Assembly (NCBI GenBank): GCA_964387955.1
Contig: CAYLXX010000034.1
Coordinates: forward strand, 1 to 8,879
Direction: 5' to 3'
DNA length: 8,879 nt
Source: CAYLXX01 sp964387955
Lineage (GTDB): Bacteria; Patescibacteriota; Microgenomatia; UBA1406; GWC2-37-13
Shown here in pieces: positions 1 to 6,106 of the stretch; positions within the stretch are counted from its first letter, which is position 1, and every line of letters starts with the position of its first letter. Under the pieces are notes generated by a model. The model was not told where the DNA came from, did no database searches, and saw only the letters and a program-made list of their open reading frames with translations. The position numbers were made by a program, and so were the translations under genes.

Positions 1-1143
1 ATCAGATTTGGTCATGATGATGCTGGGGCGAAAATAGGTTTCGGTGATTTTGGAGGCGATGAGGCCGATAATGCCTTCATGCCACGTGTCTGACTGAAGA
101 ATAATAATCTTTGGTGTCGGCCTCATCGCCTCTACCATAGCTTTGGCTTCCATGACTGATTTTTTAACTAGGTCTTGACGTTCAACATTGAGCCGACCGA
201 CGCGGCCGGCGAGTTGGAACGCTTGGGTCGAGTCGACAGTTATTAAAAGGTTAAGTGCGTCTATGGCATGTTCGAGCCGGCCGATAGCATTGATGCGCGG
301 TGCAATCATAAATCCTACTTCATACGGCGTGATTTCTTTACCACTGATTCCTGCTTGTTTTAATAATTCTCCCAGACCTACACGTTTAGTACTACTGCAA
401 GCTGCCAAACCATACTTGACGACACTTCTTGAAGGGCCAACGAGAGGCACCAAATCAGCAATCGTCCCAATCGAAGCAAGCGCTATATAATCACTCTGGA
501 AATGCTGCTCTAATTCCTTAACTCGAGTTTGATCGACAAGTGGTGATTGCCTGAAATGATCAAAAATCATCTTCGAAAAAAAATACGCTACCCCAGATCC
601 AGAAAGCGCTGGAATATGAAAAATTGCCACCGCTTTTTCGGGGATTTTGTCTTGTTTCACGTGGTGATCGGTGACTATAACGTCTATGCCTTGTTTGACA
701 GCATAGGTAATTTGATCAGGCGCAGCAATACCGTGATCGACACTGATGATAAGTGCCGGGTCAAATTGTTTTTTAACATTATCGATACCTTTTATGGAGA
801 ATCCATACCCTTCATGCTGTCTATGGGGTACGTATGGATGCACGTTAAATCCCAGCAAATGCAGCGTTTCCCAGAGTATAGCTCCGCCGGTGATACCATC
901 GGCATCATAATCTGTGTACACGACAACGTTTTTTTTATTTTTTAAAATTTTCTCTAGCAGTTTAAGCGTGGTTTGGATCTCTTTTTCATAGCCAAAATCT
1001 GAAATATGCAAAGATACAGGAGAAGGGGGATTGATAAATCCGGTTATGTCTGTGATAGCGCGACTCTGGAGAAGTTGTGCGAGTATTTGGTTTTCGTCGA
1101 TTCGATCTGTGTCTTTGATTTCGTGTTTCCAGCTAATTTTCAT
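1..1143 (-). CDS. recJ: RecJ single-stranded-DNA 5'-3' exonuclease, C-terminus missing at the window edge
   Basis: RecJ degrades single-stranded DNA 5' to 3' in recombinational and mismatch repair, using two metal ions. I translated the minus strand from ATG at 1143; 381 residues are visible and the frame is open to the left edge. Seen: motif I TDYDADGIT (77-85), VDHGI (135-139), the DHH triad (159-161), SGSGVAY (181-187), the substrate-loop motif RINAIGRL (283-290), and the start of the DHHA1 domain at WHEGIIGLIASKI (354-366). All core metal ligands are intact, unlike the DHH protein at 2258-3262. RecJ proteins usually run about 550-700 residues, so roughly the C-terminal third lies outside. 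An in-frame ATG at 1149 would add two residues; 1143 is preferred because the -10 at 1152-1157 then sits 8 bases upstream, as in nusA. Divergent from rmuC. Identification is secure. Confidence 0.95.
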   Translation of the reverse strand, partial: MKISWKHEIKDTDRIDENQILAQLLQSRAITDITGFINPPSPVSLHISDFGYEKEIQTTLKLLEKILKNKKNVVVYTDYDADGITGGAILWETLHLLGFNVHPYVPHRQHEGYGFSIKGIDNVKKQFDPALIISVDHGIAAPDQITYAVKQGIDVIVTDHHVKQDKIPEKAVAIFHIPALSGSGVAYFFSKMIFDHFRQSPLVDQTRVKELEQHFQSDYIALASIGTIADLVPLVGPSRSVVKYGLAACSSTKRVGLGELLKQAGISGKEITPYEVGFMIAPRINAIGRLEHAIDALNLLITVDSTQAFQLAGRVGRLNVERQDLVKKSVMEAKAMVEAMRPTPKIIILQSDTWHEGIIGLIASKITETYFRPSIIMTKSD

Positions 1144-1151
1144 GACCATTT

Positions 1152-1178
1152 ATTGTACCATTTTTGATAGGTAAACAA
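1152..1178 (-). promoter_or_regulatory. Candidate recJ promoter, nearly leaderless
   Basis: Read on the minus strand, an extended -10 TGG-TACAAT has its hexamer at 1157-1152. A weak -35 TTGTTT lies at 1178-1173 with a 15-base spacer, shorter than the usual 17. A start site 6-7 bases after the -10 would leave only about 2-3 bases before ATG at 1143. No Shine-Dalgarno sequence is present. The hexamer and TG extension are seen; promoter function is inferred. Confidence 0.5.
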
Positions 1179-1186
1179 TTGTATAC
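1171..1186. promoter_or_regulatory. 16-bp near-perfect palindrome between recJ and rmuC, possible shared operator
   Basis: GTAAACAATTGTATAC matches its own reverse complement in 7 of 8 base pairs, with an inner perfect ACAATTGT (1175-1182). It lies between the -10 of recJ (1152-1157) and that of rmuC (1206-1211), covering the -35 zone on the recJ side. A dimeric repressor bound there could control both genes. TTTTGAT also occurs on each side as a direct repeat (1162-1168 and 1187-1193). AT-rich promoter DNA throws up palindromes by chance, so function is inferred. Confidence 0.35.
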
Positions 1187-1205
1187 TTTTGATCTCAAAT
1201 TTGGT

Positions 1206-1211
1206 TATAAT
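1206..1211 (+). promoter_or_regulatory. rmuC -10 element (TATAAT)
   Basis: A consensus TATAAT hexamer ends 6 bases before the rmuC ATG at 1218. A start site 6-7 bases after the hexamer falls on or next to the A of the ATG, implying a leaderless transcript. There is no SD sequence between the hexamer and the ATG, and no convincing -35 (the 17-base spacing position reads ATACTT). Confidence 0.55.
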
Positions 1212-1217
1212 GAGTGA

Positions 1218-2261
1218 ATGGAGCTTCTTTCAATAGTTATTACTTCTGTTATTGTTTCGGTGGTGATGCTGGCTTTTATGATGATGTTTGTCATCCCTCG
1301 CATAAAAGAACTCTTGCAAGCCGATAAAGAACTTCTATCCTCTGATATATCCAATAAAAAAGATGCCATCGAGCGCCTTGTTAAACAAGTACACGAAGAG
1401 TTGCGTGATAGTAAAGATAAACTTGAAAAAGCAGAGCGCGAACGCATAGGTTCATTTCACGGCCTCAAAAAAGAACTGGAGAATCAGCAGAAACTTACCG
1501 AGCAACTCTCAGTTACCACCCAGTCTCTTAATAAATTACTCTCTAATAATCAATTACGCGGCCAATTTGGCGAAAAAGTTGCCGAAGACCTTCTCAAAAT
1601 GAGCGGATTTGTCAAAGGAGTAGACTATGATTTTAATAAAACTCTTTCAGATGGCGAGAGCAGGCCTGATTTCACAATCTATCTTCCCAACAAAGTCAAA
1701 ATTAATGTCGATTGTAAATTCCCATATCAAAATCTACAGAAAATGGCAGAAGCCGACGAAGTCGGTAAAAAAGAGTATCTTAAATTATTTGAAAAAGACG
1801 TTAAAGATAAAATTAAACAAGTTGTTTCACGAAATTATATTAATCCCCAAGATAATACTGTCGATTTTGTCATATTATTTATCCCCAACGAAATGATTTT
1901 TTCGTTTATTTACGACAAAATGAATAGTTTATGGACCGATGGCATGAAACAAAAAGTAGTTTTTGCCGGGCCGTTTAGTTTTACTGCAATTTTACGATTA
2001 GTCAGACAGGCTTATGATAACTTCCGTTACCAGAAAAATGTTCAAAAAATTATTACCCAAATTAAGGCATTTGAAATCGAGTTTGATAAATACAATGAAG
2101 AATTTACGAAAATCGGTGATCGAATTAAGTCATTGTCAGATCAATATGCCTTTGTCGAGGGAACTCGTACAAAACAATTACTCAAAACTGTTGATAAAGT
2201 TCGTCAGGAAGATATAAAAACAGATGGATTATTTGAAACTATGGAGAGTAATACTTCTTAG
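1218..2261 (+). CDS. rmuC: RmuC family protein, membrane-anchored PD-(D/E)xK nuclease fold
   Basis: RmuC proteins limit recombination at inverted repeats and are thought to act as nucleases on branched or foreign DNA; the biochemistry is poorly settled. The 347-aa protein has the family layout: an N-terminal membrane helix (about residues 3-27), a charged coiled coil (about 30-110), then the RmuC domain (about 112-320). Its opening LRGQFGEKVAEDLL (113-126) supplies Glu119, RPDFTIYLP (149-157) supplies Asp151, and VDCKFP (164-169) supplies Asp165 and Lys167, so the nuclease core looks intact. Cys replaces the Ser usual in the family's DSK motif. A final coiled segment is near 275-335. The length is shorter than E. 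coli RmuC. It is divergent from recJ, another DNA-processing gene, and its stop overlaps the stop of the opposing DHH gene by 4 bp. The only plus-strand gene here. Confidence 0.92.
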   Translation: MELLSIVITSVIVSVVMLAFMMMFVIPRIKELLQADKELLSSDISNKKDAIERLVKQVHEELRDSKDKLEKAERERIGSFHGLKKELENQQKLTEQLSVTTQSLNKLLSNNQLRGQFGEKVAEDLLKMSGFVKGVDYDFNKTLSDGESRPDFTIYLPNKVKINVDCKFPYQNLQKMAEADEVGKKEYLKLFEKDVKDKIKQVVSRNYINPQDNTVDFVILFIPNEMIFSFIYDKMNSLWTDGMKQKVVFAGPFSFTAILRLVRQAYDNFRYQKNVQKIITQIKAFEIEFDKYNEEFTKIGDRIKSLSDQYAFVEGTRTKQLLKTVDKVRQEDIKTDGLFETMESNTS

Positions 2262-3262
2262 ATTAATCCACCGCCGCGGAAGATTTTGGGCTTTAACCAA
2301 TCTTGAGGAGCTGCCTGTTGGCCTTGATCGTCTTCTTGTTCATCTGGTTCATCTTCAACATCTTCAATCGGAGTAACTTGTTCGCCTCTTACTGGACCTG
2401 GACCTGCAGGGAACCCTGAAGGCGCCTGTCTACGAGGCATCTGCGGCATGCCCATAGGCGGATTCATAGGCGGCATGCCTGGGATCGATGGCATTGTGCC
2501 TGGCATGTTCATATTGGCTGGTCGGGTTGGTCGTTTCATAGCACCAAACTTAAGAAGATTGGCGGCAGTCTCAAATGTACCAGCATTCACTGAATAAGAA
2601 GTGAAATTGGCAGTAGCTGAGGCTAAGCCAGCATATAAATTAGTGGCGATTTCCCGATCTATTTCAATCTGTAAGCCTTGTAAAACTCTCAAAACCAACT
2701 CCGATGTTGAAGAGCTAGTTTTTTGAATAAGATTCACCGTACCATACATGTCGTTGACTAAGTGTCGGTCGATATTAATGATGGTTTTACCATTGAATTC
2801 TTGCTGATTCTCGGCATAAATTTGGCCTAAGCTCCTAAAATTAGGGGCGTCTATCGTAATGATAAAGTCAGCCCGTCCACCAGTGAAGGAAAATTGCACT
2901 TTTTTAGGATCAAGTTTCTCAGCGCCAGCACGAGGGATGACGATAATATTAAAAAAATTGCCTTCATTGCCGCCGTATTCGACTTTATCGACTGCGCCTT
3001 CTGTGTAAGGGAATGACACAACTAAATTATCTCCGCCTGTGGCGAAGGTAGTCTGAATTTTGTCTGCAGCTGCCAGCTCACTTTTGACAGGGGAACTACA
3101 TACTATAGAAAGGTTCTTGCCGAGTTTAGAAAGGCCAAGATAAAGGGCAGTTGCGGCAGCGATACCGTCTGGGGTAGGATTTTGGGGCAATACGATGACC
3201 CCGGAATTTTTTTTACCTATAACATCAGCTAGTTGCTGGATAGGGTTGCCTGTGGGATTCAT
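2258..3262 (-). CDS. DHH-fold phosphoesterase-like protein (NrnA-like position) with degraded active site and Met/Pro-rich acidic tail
   Basis: The 334-aa protein has a DHH/RecJ-like N-terminal domain (about 8-242). NrnA-type enzymes of this superfamily degrade short RNAs and pAp, and their gene often lies downstream of infB, as here. The motifs are eroded: motif I reads QNPTPDGIAAA (27-37), with Asn28 at the expected His and Ile34 at the second Asp; motif II keeps Asp138 (TIDAP); motif III is DRH (165-167) instead of DHH; motif IV reads ATANF (216-220) where DTGxF is usual. The C-terminal DHHA1 domain with its GGGH motif is absent. In its place are a Met/Pro-rich segment (250-277), an acidic stretch (299-312) and the ending FRGGGLI. 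It is therefore probably not a standard nuclease; a binding or scaffold role is a guess. It starts 4 bp after the infB stop with no SD. Fold assignment is fairly secure, function unknown. Confidence 0.8.
   Translation of the reverse strand: MNPTGNPIQQLADVIGKKNSGVIVLPQNPTPDGIAAATALYLGLSKLGKNLSIVCSSPVKSELAAADKIQTTFATGGDNLVVSFPYTEGAVDKVEYGGNEGNFFNIIVIPRAGAEKLDPKKVQFSFTGGRADFIITIDAPNFRSLGQIYAENQQEFNGKTIINIDRHLVNDMYGTVNLIQKTSSSTSELVLRVLQGLQIEIDREIATNLYAGLASATANFTSYSVNAGTFETAANLLKFGAMKRPTRPANMNMPGTMPSIPGMPPMNPPMGMPQMPRRQAPSGFPAGPGPVRGEQVTPIEDVEDEPDEQEDDQGQQAAPQDWLKPKIFRGGGLI
2432..2515 (-). repeat. Met/Pro-rich low-complexity coding repeat
   Basis: This stretch encodes residues 250-277 of the DHH-like protein, where Met-Pro, Pro-Pro-Met and Gly-Met-Pro units recur. 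At the DNA level CATAGGCGG is repeated at 2453-2461 and 2465-2473 (12-base period), and the self-complementary octamer GGCATGCC occurs at 2445-2452 and 2472-2479. The octamers could pair as an 8-bp hairpin in the mRNA. The segment is more GC-rich than its surroundings, and the repeat could vary in length between strains. Confidence 0.7.
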
Positions 3263-3266
3263 AATA

Positions 3267-4709
3267 CTATAAGATAGATTTTACCACATTACCTACCTTC
3301 AAGTCAAGCGGCGGGGAGAAAACCATGCCTGATTCCTGGTCTTTTTTGACCTCGTTGACCGTCTTGGCCCTGATTTTGAGGCTGACGAGCTTGGTTTTGC
3401 CTATGAGATTGGCTTCTTGATAGATTTCGAGCTCATCGCTGAGGTTGATCTTGCCTTTGGTGACCTTGACGCCATAGACTTTTTCGCCTTCGATAATGAA
3501 GGTGGCGAGTATTTTAGCCTCACCTTTGAGGCTCTTTTCGGCAGTTTCTTTCTCTTTTAGAAGGTCTGAGACTTCCTGAAGCTCCTCTAAAAGCTCGTAG
3601 ATAATAGCGTATGTTTTGATGATGACTTTCTCCTGTTTGGCTAAATCTGCAGTTTCTTGGTCAGGACGGGTGTTGAAGCCGACGATAATCGATTTGGTAG
3701 TTTTGGCCAGGAAGACATCTGAGCGGTGAATGTCGCCTACTGCCGAAAGGATAATGGTGATATTTTCGTTGGTAGCAAGCGAGCCAGTAATAGCCTCAAG
3801 CGACCCTTGAGAGTCGGCTTTGATGATGACAGAGAGTTTTTTTTCTTGAACTTTTTCTTTTAAAAAATCTAGTGGGTCTTTTGGCTCGGCAGTCGGGGTG
3901 TGAACGAGAACAGCTTTGCCAAGGTCGATCGTGATTTTGCTTCCGACCTCGGGCATTTCTGCGAAGCCAAGCAGTTCTGCAGGAGTAGACGGCATAACTT
4001 CGGTAATGGATTGGCCAAGGTCATTTAGGATCGATTTAATCTTGGCTTTTTTGTCATCGGCATACACTGTGTCACCGATTCGCAACGTGCCATCTTTCAA
4101 GACAACACTGGCGACTACTCCCCGTCGATCTTTTTTGACTTCGATAATGTAGGCCATCGGATCGTGAACTGAGTTAAACTCGAGATGCAAATCTGAGGTG
4201 ATGATAAGGATTGTTTCTAGTAGTTCGTCGATGCCTTGACCTGTTTTGGCAGAGATGGGTAGTACAGGAACTTTACCACCACGATCTTCTGTGAGGACTT
4301 CGTATTTGAGAAGATCAGTTTGGACTTTATCAGGATTGGCGTCGGGGAGATCCATTTTGTTTAAAGCGACTATAAAGGGGATATTGGCATTTTTGATATG
4401 GGCAATTGACTCGATTGTTTGAGGCATGAGTGAGTCCTTGGCGTCGATGATGAGGATGGCGATATCTGCAACAATGGCTCCGCGAGCGCGTAATTTAGAG
4501 AAAGCTTCGTGACCAGGTGTATCGATAAACGTTATTTTTGAAGTAGAGTAGTTTTTAATGCCTGTTTCGATCTCATAGGCGCCGATACGTTGAGTGATGC
4601 CACCGTGTTCTTTGGCTGCAATGCGGCTTTTGCGAATATAATCAAGCAAGCTGGTTTTGCCATGGTCGACATGACCCAGAATTGTGACAACAGGCGGTCG
4701 CGGCTGCAT
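3267..4709 (-). CDS. infB: Translation initiation factor IF-2, short form without N-terminal domains
   Basis: IF-2 is the GTPase that brings initiator fMet-tRNA to the 30S subunit and promotes 50S joining. Seen in the 480-aa protein: G1 GHVDHGKT (12-19), G2 GGITQRIGAY (36-45), switch II DTPGHEAF (63-70), G4 NKMD (117-120), G5 SAKTG (153-157), the beta-barrel domain II (about 183-270), domain III beginning LSVIIKADSQGSLEAI (292-307), and the C-terminal C1/C2 part to residue 480. The GTPase machinery is intact. The protein begins almost exactly at the G domain (MQPRPPVVTILGHVDHG), so the IF2_N repeats and long linker of typical 700-900-aa bacterial IF-2 are absent. In C2 the usual IAGC reads VYGV (411-414) and the usual ECG reads ESG (459-461). 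The start is fixed by an SD at 4717-4723, and the ATG overlaps the nusA stop by one base. Confidence 0.95.
   Translation of the reverse strand: MQPRPPVVTILGHVDHGKTSLLDYIRKSRIAAKEHGGITQRIGAYEIETGIKNYSTSKITFIDTPGHEAFSKLRARGAIVADIAILIIDAKDSLMPQTIESIAHIKNANIPFIVALNKMDLPDANPDKVQTDLLKYEVLTEDRGGKVPVLPISAKTGQGIDELLETILIITSDLHLEFNSVHDPMAYIIEVKKDRRGVVASVVLKDGTLRIGDTVYADDKKAKIKSILNDLGQSITEVMPSTPAELLGFAEMPEVGSKITIDLGKAVLVHTPTAEPKDPLDFLKEKVQEKKLSVIIKADSQGSLEAITGSLATNENITIILSAVGDIHRSDVFLAKTTKSIIVGFNTRPDQETADLAKQEKVIIKTYAIIYELLEELQEVSDLLKEKETAEKSLKGEAKILATFIIEGEKVYGVKVTKGKINLSDELEIYQEANLIGKTKLVSLKIRAKTVNEVKKDQESGMVFSPPLDLKVGNVVKSIL
3278..3307 (-). promoter_or_regulatory. Possible internal promoter for the DHH-like gene inside the end of infB
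   Basis: On the minus strand, TTGACT (3307-3302) is followed after 18 bases by an extended -10 TGG-TAAAAT (hexamer 3283-3278). Transcription would begin near 3271, about 9 bases before the ATG at 3262. This would let the DHH gene be expressed apart from nusA-infB. The same bases encode the last residues of IF-2, so chance resemblance is quite possible. Confidence 0.3.
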
Positions 4710-5815
4710 TATTTCTCCTCCTTAGTAGTTTCTGAAGTACTAGTGTCGGTAGCTGCGGGAACTTCGGCGGGTGTAGTCTCTGTAGGAATAGGAGTTTCTT
4801 CAGCTTGAGTCTCGACTTTGGCTGGTTCTTCTGTTTTCTCGGGTTCGGCGACTGCTTCTACCTCTGATTTTTGCTGGACAATATCAATTTCATGTTCTGC
4901 AAGTCGGGAAGCTAAATTGACATTGATGCCATTGCGGCCGATGGCAAGCGGTGCTTGAGACTCGTCCACGTGAACAGTAGCTTTTTTAGTAGTTTCGTTG
5001 ATTTCGACTGATTGAATTTTGGCGGGTGAAAGCGCAGACATGAGAAATATTTTCACATCTTTATTCCACTGGATAATATCGATTTTTTCATTGCCTCCTA
5101 ATTCGTCGGTTACGGTTTGGACACGGACTCCTTTCTGACCAACACAGGCACCGACTGGATCGACTCCGCCTTGAGTGCTGTACACAGCGATTTTAGCTCG
5201 TTCGCCTGGCTCGCGGACGATTTTACGAATTTCTACAGTTCCTGAGGCGATTTCGGGTACCTCGCGTTTAAACAATTGAGCAATAAGCTCGGGTGTAGAA
5301 CGGGATAAAACTATACGTGAATGACCTATTTTGTCCTCGCCGATTTCCTTGAGATAAAAAATTAACGAAGTATTAACGGTATATTTTTCGCTGCGGATTT
5401 GTTCCTCTTTAGGTAAGACAGCCTCGGCTTTACCGATGTCTATATAGGCGTTATAGCCGTCGTAGCGGATGACGCGACCTTTAACAAGATTGCCAACCTG
5501 ATCTTTGTAGTGGGAAATGACATTTTTTTTCTCGGCTTCACGAATTTTTTGTAAAATTACTTGTCGGGCAGTTTGGGCGGCTATGCGGCCGAATCCAGGA
5601 GGTGTAATATCGGCACTGTCTTTGAGAACTTTGGTTTCGCCCGTGTCTTTACTGACTTTAACTGCGATTTCATCTTCAAGTTTATCTGGATATTCTTTTT
5701 TGTAGGCGGCAACAACAGCGGCTTCGATAGATTCGATGACTTCGTCGGCCGAAATACCACGCTCAGAAGCGACTTGGTTAAGTGCTAATGCAAATTCACT
5801 TTTTACGATTGCCAT
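4709..5815 (-). CDS. nusA: Transcription termination/antitermination factor NusA
   Basis: NusA binds RNA polymerase and nascent RNA and modulates pausing, termination and antitermination. The 368-aa protein has the usual order: an N-terminal RNAP-binding domain (about 1-105), an S1 domain (about 108-173, with VKGRVIRYDGYNAYIDIG), KH1 with DPVGACVGQKGVRVQTV (219-235), and KH2 with APLAIGRNGINVNLASRL (288-305). The acidic repeats of E. coli-type NusA are absent. Instead a low-complexity tail rich in Glu, Thr, Pro and Ala runs from about 319 to the end, with no recognisable domain. The length matches the short NusA of Gram-positives plus that tail. Its stop shares one base with the infB ATG, so the two are translationally coupled. 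ylxR and ylxQ, often found between nusA and infB, are missing. A promoter lies directly upstream (5824-5851). Confidence 0.96.
   Translation of the reverse strand: MAIVKSEFALALNQVASERGISADEVIESIEAAVVAAYKKEYPDKLEDEIAVKVSKDTGETKVLKDSADITPPGFGRIAAQTARQVILQKIREAEKKNVISHYKDQVGNLVKGRVIRYDGYNAYIDIGKAEAVLPKEEQIRSEKYTVNTSLIFYLKEIGEDKIGHSRIVLSRSTPELIAQLFKREVPEIASGTVEIRKIVREPGERAKIAVYSTQGGVDPVGACVGQKGVRVQTVTDELGGNEKIDIIQWNKDVKIFLMSALSPAKIQSVEINETTKKATVHVDESQAPLAIGRNGINVNLASRLAEHEIDIVQQKSEVEAVAEPEKTEEPAKVETQAEETPIPTETTPAEVPAATDTSTSETTKEEK
4717..4723 (-). promoter_or_regulatory. Strong Shine-Dalgarno site for infB
   Basis: AAGGAGG on the minus strand lies 7 bases before the infB ATG and inside the last codons of nusA. 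It confirms the short infB start and, with the TAATG stop/start overlap, points to translational coupling. It also shows that this organism uses SD-led initiation inside operons, in contrast to the nearly leaderless starts of recJ, rmuC and nusA. Confidence 0.85.
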
Positions 5816-5823
5816 ATCCTATT

Positions 5824-5851
5824 ATTGTATCACACCTGAGGCGAAAAGCAA
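5824..5851 (-). promoter_or_regulatory. Promoter of the nusA-infB-DHH operon, nearly leaderless
   Basis: In the 48-bp gap upstream of nusA the minus strand has TTGCTT (5851-5846), a 16-base spacer, and an extended -10 TGA-TACAAT (hexamer 5829-5824). The -10 ends 8 bases before the ATG, so the predicted leader is about 2-3 bases. The only SD-like match near the start is a weak AGGA immediately before it. This is the best-formed promoter in the window. Confidence 0.6.
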
Positions 5852-5863
5852 TCTAGGATACGG

Positions 5864-6097
5864 TCAATGACTGATTTGTTCGAGCCAGTGATCGCGTTCG
5901 ATAAGAAGCCAAATATTGACGATGAGTGAGATAAAAGGCACAATGTAGATATAGTATTGAATGCCAAGAAATGCATGCATGTCCATGGAGAAAAAATAGT
6001 AAGGAGCGGCGTACATAATGACGTAGAAAATGTGGCCTAGAAGCACGGATAAAATGCCTGTGAAAAAAAAGTAGATGATTTTGTCAAGGCCTACCAT
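5864..6097 (-). CDS. Small two-helix membrane protein of unknown family (77 aa)
   Basis: I do not recognise this protein. It is strongly hydrophobic and unusually rich in Phe, Tyr and Ile. Two membrane helices are apparent, about residues 6-34 and 46-66, joined by a short Met/His-containing loop (SMDMHAFLG, 37-45) and followed by a charged end (ERDHWLEQISH, 67-77). There is no signal peptidase or lipobox pattern. It is probably a real gene because it starts 9 bp after the bL25 stop, an AAGGAG site lies in the end of bL25, and it fills the gap between bL25 and the nusA promoter. The SD-to-start spacing of 12 bases is long, suggesting modest expression. Position suggests co-transcription with DUF4012 and bL25; no function can be read from it. 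Confidence 0.65.
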   Translation of the reverse strand: MVGLDKIIYFFFTGILSVLLGHIFYVIMYAAPYYFFSMDMHAFLGIQYYIYIVPFISLIVNIWLLIERDHWLEQISH

Positions 6098-6106
6098 ACA
6101 GCAAGA

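Noticed and set aside
188..945. Two open frames on the plus strand (188-490 and 547-945).
   Set aside because: They lie wholly antisense to recJ, whose motifs are intact across the region; the translations have no recognisable domain and no promoter or SD.
1205..1447. Minus-strand open frame opposite the start of rmuC.
   Set aside because: Ser/Thr/Ile-rich antisense translation of the rmuC coiled coil; it would also collide with the rmuC promoter.
2445..2479. Paired GGCATGCC octamers as a terminator or attachment site.
   Set aside because: They lie within the coding Met/Pro repeat, far from the gene end, and no T-run follows; the repeated codons explain them.
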